From: Quillaja saponaria
Lineage: Eukaryota > Streptophyta > Magnoliopsida > Fabales > Quillajaceae
Assembly (NCBI GenBank): GCA_029379385.1
Contig: CM055607.1
Span: 744,001-808,000 of the forward strand
Reading direction: 5' to 3'
Length of the DNA stretch: 64,000 nt
The notes under the pieces are model-generated. The model did no database searches. It saw only the letters and a list, made by a program, of their open reading frames with translations, and was not told the origin of the DNA. This document shows positions 38,674 to 50,400 of this stretch, one piece after another. The stretch's first letter is position 1. Each line of letters starts with the position of its first letter. Position numbers and translations under genes: made by a program.

Positions 38674-40080
38674 AGAAGCTTTCGACTTGTTCAGGTGCCA
38701 CGCTGACTTTCAAGACGATAGTATTTCGCCACTCCGCGACGTCCACGTGTTTGTTTTATATTGTCGTGGTACCGTATGGATAAAATAAAATACAAAACTC
38801 AAGCGTTCATTTAACCAAAACATTAAATTTGTAAATATTTATATGACATCCTTATTTTATATTATTGTAACGGTCAAAATAGTACTCAAACAACACTTCT
38901 TGATACCGGTAACCTTCATAAGTACAGTGAAGATTATAAAAAAATTATTATGATGCATGTTTATTTAACTATAAAATTATTAGTATTTTCAAGATCACTC
39001 TGTGTTTGTTATAAAAAATATAATTATTATTATACACATTTATTTATGTGCATGTATATTTAATTATAAACATCTAAAAAGACCCTCTTTTTCAAATAAT
39101 AAAGAGTTTATGAAGGGAAAAAAAATCTTTCCTTACCTAAAATATTAATAAAAGGTATCATTTGTCACTAAATTTTACAATAATATTTTGGATGTTATTT
39201 CTTCATATAAATACCAGCATGAATGTACCACAGCGTGCACAACTACCATAGATATTATTGATCTCATATATCCACATATATTATTGATCTCATATATTGA
39301 AATTGAGATAAATTATTTGAAATAAGTGTAAATTGAATTAAATATCACTTGTCACTTAGTAAAAAAAAATAATAAGTAATTATTTGAAAAAGCTTTCAAC
39401 TTGTTCAGGTGCCACGCTGACTTTCAAGACGATAGTATTTTGCCACTCCTCGATGTCAACATGTTTGTTTTATATTGTTGTGGTACCATATGGATAAAAT
39501 AAAATACAAAACTCAGGCGATCATTTAACTAAAACATTAAATTTGTAAATATTTATATAAACATCATTATTTTATATTATTGTAACGGTCAAAATAGTAT
39601 TCAAATAACACATCTTGATACCGATACCCTTCATAGGTACAGCGGAGATTATAAAAAACAATATTATGGTGCATGTTTATTTAACTATAAAATTATTAGT
39701 ATCTTTCAAGATCACTCTGTGTCTATTATAAAAAATATAATTATTATTATATACATTTATTTATGTGCATGTTTATTTAATTATAAACATCTCTAAAGAC
39801 CCTCTTTTACAAATAATAAAGAGTTTATGAAGGGGAAAAAAAAAATCTTTCTTTACCTAAAATATTAATAAAAGGTATCATTTGTCACTAAATTTTGTCA
39901 TAATATTTTGGATATTATTTCTTCATGTAAATACCAGCATGAATATATCACAGCATGTACTATCATATATTATTGATCTCGTATATTTAAATTGAGATAA
40001 ATTATTTGAAATACGTGTAAATTAATCTAACAATCACTTGTCACCTACTAACAAAATATTAAATAATAATTAATTTTTTC
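38674..40080. repeat. Tandem duplication of about 720 bp upstream of GC1
   Basis: Unit 1 begins 'aagctttcgacttgttcagg' at about 38674; unit 2 begins 'aagctttcaacttgttcagg' at about 39391. They share ordered blocks: the 'ccacgctgactttcaagacg' segment, 'gttttatattg', 'ggtatcatttgtcactaaat', and 'ataaataccagcatgaat'. The related DNA at 60.97-61.65 kb exists as a single unit. There is no coding content, although the first unit overlaps the far GC1 upstream region. Confidence 0.85.
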
Positions 40081-43000
40081 TAATGTACCAAATAATAACA
40101 ATTCTTGTAGAGCACTGTTTGGCTATTTGATATTATATTTTTTTCATTCACCAAACCACATTATTTTCAGTTTTAAATTAAGCTCATGTTCAAATAATAG
40201 CAGGCTAGCAGCTTAAGTTGGGCTGAGAAGCAAGCATGAGATTGATGATGGGCTGAACAAGAACTGCCCAAAAATAATATTATAAACTTAAATGGGCTAA
40301 TTAACCTTGTTCTGAGACTGAATTGAAGCAGCCCACCAGATAGAGAATATTATATAAGAATTCAGAAGACGAAAAAGAGACATAAAACAAATTTGCATAC
40401 ATTAATTAATTATATTGATTAGATTGCTAAACAGTCCTACAAATGAAGCCCAACATTTAGCTATAGCTGGCCCATACCAAAAGGAGGCTTTAATGTTTAT
40501 AGACAAGCTTGTTCAAGGGGAAGCATCAATTAGATAAATTCCACATTCCTTTCTATTATGTTTATTTTTATTTAATAGTTATTTTTATTCTGATTATACT
40601 TTAATTAAAAAAATTCAAATTTATAAAGTTATTGAAGAAAGCAGACCTTGACCACCAATATTTTTATTTGCTAAATATCTATTTTTCTTCTCTTCTGTAT
40701 TGAATATTCCATCTATCTATTATTTCCTCCATAATTTATTGAATTTCTTGTCTTTTCCTCACATGGTCCTACGTGCCAGGTATAAAGAAATCTCACTATC
40801 AGACAGATCAAGAAAATTGGGATTGGTTGGGGAAGAAGGTATCTTCTTTAGATTTTTTTTATGTTTAATTAATTTATTTACAAATTATATTTAAATTATG
40901 ATTCTTTACAACAACAAAAAAAAGAAAAAAAAGAGTAAATCGGATGATGTACAAACCAAAATATTCATTAATTGCCATTTCTATGTTTATAGAGTAAAAA
41001 TTAAAATTAAAATAATAATAATAATGAGTGAGCACAAATTTTGGTGTAGGCATAAACTTCAAAACAAACCCCTAGACCATTCTCACCGAACAATGCAATA
41101 ATTCTATGACTTTAATTGTTGAGCTCCAAACCCAAACGACAACAGCTTTTGTCTTGGGCCTCTAGGTTCCACTGCCCACAACTTTTTAGGAAGAAATACA
41201 CAAAACCAGTTCATGCACCAATTATGTAGGGTTTCAGGTTAAATACTCCTACAGTTGGTAACTCTGTGTCCTTCAAAATATCAGAATTCAGAAATAATAC
41301 TAAAGTAAAAGGCCTTGATTTTATTCTCCACTTCTTTTTATGGTATTTTACTGTCAAACCCAAAAAAAGCTTTCAAAATTTATACGAAACTCTTATAATT
41401 TTATCTATATTTAACACACGAGTTTGTATTAATTATAATTATTTATAGAACGGAGTAGATATTTTTTTAAAAAAATATTTGAAGATACCCTCATAAAAAA
41501 ATATCTAATATTTAAAAAAAATTTATTTAAAATATATCTTAAAAGAACTTGTTAAGATAATATAAATATAAAATTATAATATTTATTATGATAATTAATT
41601 ATGATATCAATGTTATTAAATACATAAATTACTATTTAAAAAAATTAATTTTTAAATATTATACTTGTTACAAGACATTTGTTAAAATAAATGAGGTTCA
41701 AAAAATATGTTGAAATGAATAATATATATATATTCAAATAAATTATCATTTCTACTACCATCTTTCCCATATCTAAGTGTGTCGAAATCAAATACCAAAT
41801 AATTGAGGTCAATTGTGATCACACGGGGCATGAGACACGTGTATGTATTTAATTGTGTGTTAATAGCCAATTATCCTTACTCGATGTGTTTATTAAATTC
41901 TTAGAAAAAGAATGAAGGATGAATATAATATATATATTATATCAAAAAGAAAAGTTAGATAATAATAGGACAGCTTTCATAGGGGAAAAAAATAATAATA
42001 ATAATAAAGCCATAAAGCCACAGCTCCTAGCTACCCACCAACCTCGAAAAGCAATACAAGGCTCTTTAATATCTTTAAAATCTCCATTTATCATGCAAAG
42101 TGCAGTAGGTGTACAAGCCTATCAAAAATGAGAAGTAAATTCTTTCTTTTTCCTTTTTCTTTCATTAATTATTAACATGGAGCTGAAGAGAGGAATCCTA
42201 TATAATATATATATATATTTTTTTTTTTAAGGAAGAGAAAACTGAAAATAAAATTGACCAATAAACCAAAAATGAACACCACCAATACAAATTAAAAGAC
42301 CCTATGCTTACACCCATGCACCTTCACCACACAAAAAACAAAACCTAGAAAATTCCCATGTCACAAAACGATGGTCACATGGGCAGAGTAGTCGGCGGTA
42401 TACTTAAAAAGTGTGTGAAATTGCGATTATGTGCTAGTCTTTCCCATGCAACGATTCTGACAGACAAGGGTGTCGTTTCGGTGACTGTCTTGCAGTTGAG
42501 CTTAATTTCATGGAATTTGAAGCCTTGAAAGTCGAAACTAATGGAAACTTTTCTTTTTTTATCTGCCCCACATGTTATGGTACGGTGACTCAATGGCAGC
42601 CATGTTTTTTTTGCAACTTGAGGTCCTTATAAAAATAGTCTTAAGAGACAATTCTCATTAACTTTTTCTCTTTTTCTTCATTCATCTTTTATGCTATTTG
42701 CTCAATCACCAGAACCAAAAATTAAAATTTTATATATTTTTAACAAGTCTGAACCAGATGTTGTGTATTTTGATTATCTATTTTTTTTATTTTAATTAAA
42801 AAATTATCATTAACTATAATTTATAAAACTTTTTACTTTCCATAATTTTTTTCTAAAATTTTAAATTTTAAAAAATAAATAACTACCATGCTTACTCTTA
42901 AGCTTATGTTTCTATATATGAATGAGAACGTGGGGACTATAGTAAATTAAGTACTTGGGTTAAAATTAAATTATTATTTCTTCTTCTTTGTTTTCTTTCT

Positions 43001-44017
43001 TTTTTTTTGAAAATTTTTTCTCTATGTTCTGTCGTTTCATAAATTAATTATTAGTGGAATGTTTACTTATACTATGCTTAAAACATTAGTAAGTTATCAA
43101 AGGAAAACTCCAATGCAATTTTGATTACTAAAAATTAATTAGCTTAATCAATTTGGTAGGTTGAATCATTTTTATAATAGAAGTGTATAAAAAATGATGG
43201 CTACAAAAACGGATTAAAGTAATTAGAGGGCAACATCAATAGGCACTGAGTAGCACGGTTTTCCTTATTTTATGTGCTTTTTCTTTTTGATAAAAGCAAT
43301 TTATAATATATAACTGGTACTCTTTATTAGATGGAAATTCACTTCATATTGCAAATAAACCAATTTGTAATTTATAACTGAAAGAGAAATAGAGAGACAG
43401 ACGTTTACTAATCCAAGTTTTTTTTATCCTGCTATTATTCACAATAGCATATTTATTATGTCACATTATATATTATAAGATGAGTCATCATTACTAGCAA
43501 CCATTATTACCTATCGTCGGCCCTTATCTACTAACAATTTGTCTATCTATCCATCACCAACCACAATCACTATTGATATGTCGAATATGATACTAACTAT
43601 TGTCAAAAACAACCAAAAATGATGATGACCACCCTAATCATCCGTTGAAACAAAAAAAAACAATGATAACCATTATATAAATCTATCGAAAATGACTACA
43701 GTCAACGTTAAGATATGCTAGAATGACAATAATCGTTGTTGAAACTTACTAAAAGACACAGACAATAGATATTGTCAAAATCCATCAAATACAATTACAA
43801 TCACGGCTGGACGTCATTAGAGACCACGAAAATTGTCTACGAAAACTACAAGAACCATCGCCAAAAACTATACATGTTCTTTGTACAGTTTCCAAAACTA
43901 TATAAACCTTAATGGATCCAAACACAGCCTAACTTCAAATTTATTGATCATATTGAACTGTGAAAATACTAAATGGGAGTGAGAAAAGCAACTTTCGAAC
44001 TTGAAATTGAAGTAATA
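40081..44017. other. Gene-free DNA between the two large duplicates
   Basis: No gene model is supported. It contains AT-rich tracts and poly-purine runs, and 43.4-43.9 kb contains recurring 'accatca/ccaccaacca'-type sequence like a decayed transposon. The part up to about 42.4 kb is repeated at the right window edge. The part from 42.4 to 44.0 kb is seen only once here. Confidence 0.5.
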
Positions 44018-47000
44018 GACGAAGTTTTTTTCCCAAAGCAAGAGACTTTTTAAACTTCCATTAAGCCAGAAAATGAAGCTTCTTAGGAATGAAAAACATC
44101 GGGGCTATACCCCTGTTCTCGATGAGCTCCTTGATCCTGAAAATCAAGTTCACTGGTTTGTTATTTAACCAGGTTCATTGAATATCTCATGTGGACACTA
44201 CTACCTATTTAGTCTTTCTTGCTTCTGATTTTTCCCCCTCTTTTCTTGAACGGTATTAAGTAGGAGATTATAAAGAAGGATATTATATTGGAGTTGAAGT
44301 AGCTGAGGATGACCCAGAAGCGCAAAAGCCATTTTACGGTCCCAATGTTTGGCCTGCAGAAGGTGAACTAAGTTGATTTATTGGCTCGCAATTGTTAGTT
44401 TTTTGTTAGGAATATCTAGTTTGTTTCTTGCTGTGCATGTTCATATAGTGTAAGTTACTGAATCTTCATATTCTCTTTTCTTTTTATCTAAACTTCTGTT
44501 GTCATTTAGATTTTTTGCCGGAATGGAGGGAGACTATGGAGAAATTTCATCGAGAAACAATGTAAGTTAAACTGAAGTTATTATTATGGAACTTTTATAG
44601 TGTTTTGCAAAACATAACAAATATTTTTGGTGTGGGGGAGAAAAATGGAGGAAAGTACCTTCTTACATTCCCACATCCTAGCAAGCAAATGAGGAATTTA
44701 TTTACCAAATATATATATGCGTCAAATGTTTGATGTTTACCCCAAAGCATGTCACATATCTATCTTTTTTCTTGTTGCCTCCTTCTCAGTTTGGATACAG
44801 AAAAGTGGGCAAAGCGGTTGCAAGGATCATAGCCCTTGCACTTGATTTGGATGTTGATTTCTTTGATAAGCCAGAAATGCTAGGTGAGGCTATTGTAACT
44901 TTGCGCTTGCTACACTATGCAGGTACATTTAATTAGTAGTCTTGGCACGCATGTCATACCTTTCTGATTGTACAGTAACATAAATCGAATTATTGGGTTC
45001 ATTCCTTTTCTGTTTAGGTCAAATTTCTAATCCCTCACAGGGAATATATGGAGCTGGAGCTCATTCGGACTATGGTTTGATTACCCTATTAGCTACAGGT
45101 GATGTCTTAGGTCTCCAAGTAAGAAGCCTCTGGAAATTCTCTTCATATTACCAATATTTTGCATATTAGAATAGTACTGCAATTATTTGAATTTATTGCA
45201 GATATGCAGAGATAAAGATGCTAAACCTCAGACATGGGAGTATGTTGCTCCATTAAAAGGGTGAGCCCCTACTGAGCATAATTAATATGTTTATCTGCAG
45301 ATAATCTCGTTTCAGTTATTTTTTTGCTATGTCAAATTGCTACTCAATTAAATAATTTTTATGTAACTCCCAAGTATATAATGATATTAATGGTAATGGA
45401 TGCAAGCAATTTAATAATGATGACATATAATATGACACACAACAGGCTGAAAAAGAATTGACGAAAGCTTCATAATAATTTCACTACTGTATAATAATAG
45501 TAAGTTATCACATTTTTCAGTGTTGTGAACAATTAAATTGCCCCATGTAAGTTCTTTATCATCAACTTGCCTGCTTACTGTATACATTCTACTTAGCTTC
45601 ATGGAGGACACATAGTATGATGAATTTCTTGCTAACTTTAGCATTGTAGATATATTCCTGGTTGATGTTCACGAACTGAAATTCATTTCTGATGGTATAC
45701 TTGCCAGTGCATTTATAGTGAATCTAGGAAACATGCTTGAGCGCTGGAGCAATGGTGTCTTCAAGTAAGTATCTATTTTGGTGGGAATTTGCTTCCCAAT
45801 TGCTCTGCTATTCACTTGACTAGTTCACTTAAACTATTTACATTTAGCTGTCAGGCCTGATTGTTATTTGCTGTCTATCATGGTCTTTGTGAAAGTGTGC
45901 TTTGTTGTCCTCACTTTTGAACTCTTTTACTCATTTCATAATCAAAATCTTTTTGCTTTTGCATTTGTCCTCAGGTCTACATTGCAGAGTTCTAGAAAAT
46001 GAACAAGAGAGATATTCTGTAAGCCACTATTCCCCCTTTTTTTCCTTCTTTATCTTTTGGATTATTTATAGAACCGTAATATTTTTTTGAACATTTAGGA
46101 TCATATTGTCAAAAGGTTTATCTCTGACGGCCCAATTTGATTGTCTTTTTTTTAAAAAAAAAAAAAAAAACTTATTTCTTGTATCTGTCTACTGCATTGG
46201 TGAACCCACTTGACAAATCACTATTTCTATTTAAAGCGGACTGATCAACCTTCATTTTCTGTAGCCGCCAGTATCAGGAAGTTGATTTGTACCTCAATCT
46301 CTCCATGAGTGCATCAAAGTCTGTTGTTCCTAAGCTACCAAACAGTCTTCTATAAATGATTTCTTCTATTGGCTTGCCATAACCTTCAAGTTGCTATCAT
46401 CGTTTCTCTTACTTAGTTATGACTTTTGAGAAAGAATAAAACTGATACGAATTTTATTTCTTATGAATCTTGCTGAGATATTTCTTTGCCAGTTTTCGGA
46501 CACATATCCTCCACATATTAGCCTGAATTGTTTTGGTATTTCTGTGATTAAGCATTTTCTGTTATCCTTAGATCATCAATCAAAATACATTGTGGTTTAT
46601 TATCATTTCTTTCTCTGTGGCAGATTGCATACTTACTGGAACCTAGTCATGATTGTCTTGATGAGTGCCTGCCAACCTGCAGAGTCAGAAACTAATCCTC
46701 CCAAGTAAGTCAAGGCCATCGTATGATTTAGGCAGCATGATTAAAATTGTAATTTCAACTACCTTGTATGCCGTGCATGTATGAAGGCAAGTGGGTACCA
46801 TAGTGTGGTTTATATGTTCTGCTGTCTTATATTTCGAGGGTTACTCACTGGTTACGAGAATTTTCTATTGAGTTACATGGTTATATTCAGTAAATTTTCC
46901 TTGATCAGATTATCCCAAAATTTATGCAGGCAAATAGGTAGCAGTCAAGCAATTAATATTTATGTGTAGAATTTAAAATATGAAAAAGACCCTGTTTTCA

Positions 47001-47161
47001 TACCCTTTAAATCTTATGCTCCTCTGCACTATACATCTTTATGGCAGGTTTCCTCCTATCTTATGTCGTGACTACCTGAACCAGCAGTATAAGGATACTC
47101 ATGCTGATTTGAAGATATACAACAAAAAGCAAGCTTGAATTTACTGGCAGATACAACATAG
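44018..47161 (+). pseudogene. Dioxygenase pseudogene (AT1G35190-like), 5'-truncated copy
   Basis: Matches the intact gene at 13527-16965 from within exon 2 to the stop, introns included. Exon 1, the promoter and the first 60 nt of exon 2 are absent. Further damage: one extra T in the run at 44025-44031; an extra T at 44154 beside the exon 2 donor; HSDFG changed to HSDYG; a 2-nt loss at about 45985 that removes the codon of the third iron ligand (His269 in the intact protein) and shifts the frame; an inserted base near 46680; and a disordered C-terminus before the TAG at 47159-47161. Any one of several lesions is disabling. Splice sites are largely preserved, consistent with recent loss after a duplication that never included the promoter. 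Confidence 0.92.
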
Positions 47162-47470
47162 CTTTATCTCCTCCAAAGATCTCATCAAGAGAACATGATC
47201 CACTAACTAAATGTTTAGTTATACATATGTTTCAACTCCATGAGTTCACACTTTCCAATATAAATACATACATACATACATAAAAATGCACTTGGACATT
47301 TGCACCAATATACAGGTAAAGCATGGCCTAGAAAGAAGCAGTCAAATCCTCAGGAAAAAACTACTTACAAAAACATTACTCTGCAGATCGATGTGGGAGG
47401 ATTCCAACCACTATATAATTGTAGGTTGCACTGCTGGTTGTCCATTGGCTTCCACTACAACAGTATGTTA

Positions 47471-50400
47471 TCAACAAAACATCTCCCGCAGCACAGAAGG
47501 GTTACATGTTAGAAGTCTATCACCATGTTTTGCAGCGTATAGCTTCAAAAGAGCTGAACCTGCAACCTTCCAAGCAAATTTACATTTTTCCACTCCAGCG
47601 TGCTTGGCATAGTCGTAGGTGATGTTATATATTGCAAGAGCCTCGTTATATATTTCTTCCATGCTTTTTGAGCTTACCTCCAACTCATCAGCTTCATACA
47701 ATATCTTTGCAAAAAAGACAATTAACAAAGTTACATAGGTGTTTTCACCAAATGAAAGATGTAAGATCATAAAAACAACATAAATCATAAACTTACCTTC
47801 TTGTACTTCTTTATCACCACATCTTTGATCTCTGGATTATCATGCTGACATGCATTTTTCATATCCTCCCTGTATTTTATGTAGAGTATACCCCACTTGT
47901 CCAAGCAAGATTTAGGCAGTTCAATGTCAAAGCATGGAAGTTTTTTAACTTCTATTAGCATACAGAAGAATGAGAGAGAAGAGTCAAATTATCACAAAAG
48001 GCAAGGAAATCAAATGTTATGTAGTATGGAAAATCAAATTTGCATGTCAATGGAGCAAACATTAATCCAAAAATAAAGTAAAACGTGCTATTACTTTTTT
48101 TTGCTAGAGAAACATTTACCTTTAGTCAATTGCTGGTCAGTTTGAAAAGACACGACTCTATCATAAATTTTTCCTAGGACGGAGGTTGAGTAAAATGAAC
48201 TATCCCTTTCCATGTAATGTGGAAACATGTCTACCTTCAACTCTTTAGGAACGTCAACCTGCAAGCAAGTTCCAAAAATATGTCTGACTGAAGTCGGAGA
48301 AAGAGACTAGTCAACACAGACCTTGGGCTGGTCAATGTGAAAATTGAATATTGATACTGGAAGAGCACTTTGGTGCAATAGCCCCGAGTATCACAGACGC
48401 GTGTTATAGACAAGTTGACTTAAGCCAATCATCATGAATAAGTTGTTCCTGCCAACAGTTATACACTCATTGCCTCGTTATGTTGTCTTCTTTTGATAAT
48501 ATCATCTCTAAAAGTTGTTAAATCTTTCAGTTACTTATTATTCAATCAGAAATAGCAGATTGTCTCCTTCCCATACAATTAGACACGCACTGAATTTGTC
48601 ATTCAGTGGAATGTGGAAGCCCTCGGGTAAGTCCATCCGTAGCTAAAGCAGCCCCAAAGGTTTTGACAGCGAAGGGCATTGTGAGCTCCAAAAAGGCTCG
48701 ACAGCACAAATAATATTATGGGACATCCAACTGAAATATTTATGATATAGTATTTCCGGTTAGAAACTGATGAAAAGGTACACAACTAACCTTTCTTCCT
48801 CCTTTTTTTGGAGCATCCAGAGCCTCATAGTATATGTCAATCAACTGAAATACTTTTGCCTTCACGCGCTCTTGTTCTTCCATAGACACATTCTTGGGAG
48901 TTAAAATTCGATCCATTAGTGCTACCCAGCTTCCAGCAGCCTCAGTTACCGCATAACTGAAATTAGTTCACATTTTTAAGTAGCATCATGCAACCAAAAT
49001 GAGTGAGTTCTTAGAAATGCACATCAACTATTTTGCATATAAAAACTACAGATTTTGGGACCAAGATATCTTCTATGCTAGATAAAGAACGAAGATCCAT
49101 CTTTGCTTCTAAGGTCTAAGACTTAAGAGGTGGAGTTTCTTAGGTTAATGCATAGTTCATAAGTTCACATCTTCAAGAGTAATAAATAAACATGTCAGTC
49201 TAATATACAAGATTCATTTTTCCTGTCACAGTATATTCGAGATCTAACAATCAAATGGCATTCCGATTGCCAAAGTCTAACCAAATTTTTGAAAACAAGA
49301 ATTTATAAACTAGGGCATTCCTTTGGTTGTATATATAGCAGGCACAACATAAAACAGGTCTACTTTTTAACTTAATTGTGTACCTGGGTTGAAACCTAGT
49401 TGACAAGAATAGTTCAAACAGTTCTTCTTCAAGTTTCTCATCTGAAGGCAATCTAACTTCCCTCGAATTGACATCACCCACATTACTAGTTACAGAGTTT
49501 GGCATCCATGGCTCACTCCTTTTGAAATGCGCTAATAGCTGAAACAATGCAAAATAGAACTGACCACTTTTAAAAGTGTTTGAAGTTCGACAAAAAAATT
49601 ACAAGATGACGAAAATTATGATAAAATTAGTCAATGTTTATTATGAAAATCTAGTTTTCTTACATGGGGTTGGAAATTTTATGTCATTCCAATATAATCA
49701 TCATCAGTATCAAACAAAGCTTAAGAAGAACAAGTTGAAAGACTTCTAAGTATGTCATGCCTCAGACAGAACTATCAAGAAGGGAAATAGTATGTCGATG
49801 CACAATGTTATGGAGAAAAACTAACTATACTCCTTACTATTTTAATAAAGTTGAGTGTAATGGCTTTTCAAAAGTGATACCATTTCAGTTCCATGTAATG
49901 TTAATTCAAAGTGCACAACACACATCTGTACTATATCTTCTGTGCACAAAATGCAAATTTTTGGTGTATCTACTATTTACATTATTCCTAATCCCATTGC
50001 GTTACTAAGATCGGATTAATATATCTACTTCTTCACAAGCATCCAACATGCTGACTTAGGGACTCAATAGTCCTGAAGATTTAAGACAAATCAAAAACTA
50101 ACACAAGATGCAACACTGTTGAAATTAATCTTACAGATCTGCAGGAATGGTATCAAGTTTTATTCATTCATGTACTGATTATAGAGCTCCTCATTGACAT
50201 ATAATTTTAATAACAATAAACCCGAATCAATTTACTTATGTAGCAAATAAAACCACAACGACTTGATCAGTATGGCCAAATACTTTTGGCCTATAGAATT
50301 CTAGAGAAAGTGAAGATTGTTTCTCTACTTATGTGCATTGCCCATCCATAAAGCAAGACTGATAAGCAGGAAGACAAAAGAAAATGCCAATCAGTAATTT

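Larger units (their letters stand above)
13801..42420. repeat. Segmental duplication, unit 1 (dioxygenase-RDR-GC1 and upstream DNA)
   Basis: The order and sequence of this block recur from 44018 to the window end. Homology begins inside dioxygenase exon 2 (gacgaag at 13801 and 44018) and is still running at about 42420, which corresponds to 64000. The 30.2-kb offset is constant through the 3' part of the RDR, then grows by the 0.73-kb insertion in copy 2 and falls by about 9 kb where GC1 is deleted. Introns are conserved as well as exons, so the duplication is of genomic DNA and fairly recent. Confidence 0.92.

Noticed and set aside
38517..38783. 88-residue plus-strand open frame upstream of GC1
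   Set aside because: No protein-like features; it overlaps a noncoding tandem duplication whose second unit does not preserve the frame.
40898..41101. Lys- and Ile-rich open frames
   Set aside because: Composition comes from AT-rich low-complexity DNA, and the frame is not kept in the duplicate at about 62.5 kb.
42375..42593. 72-residue minus-strand frame at the end of the duplicated DNA
   Set aside because: No recognisable domain and no conserved partner could be checked beyond the window edge; coding support is too weak.
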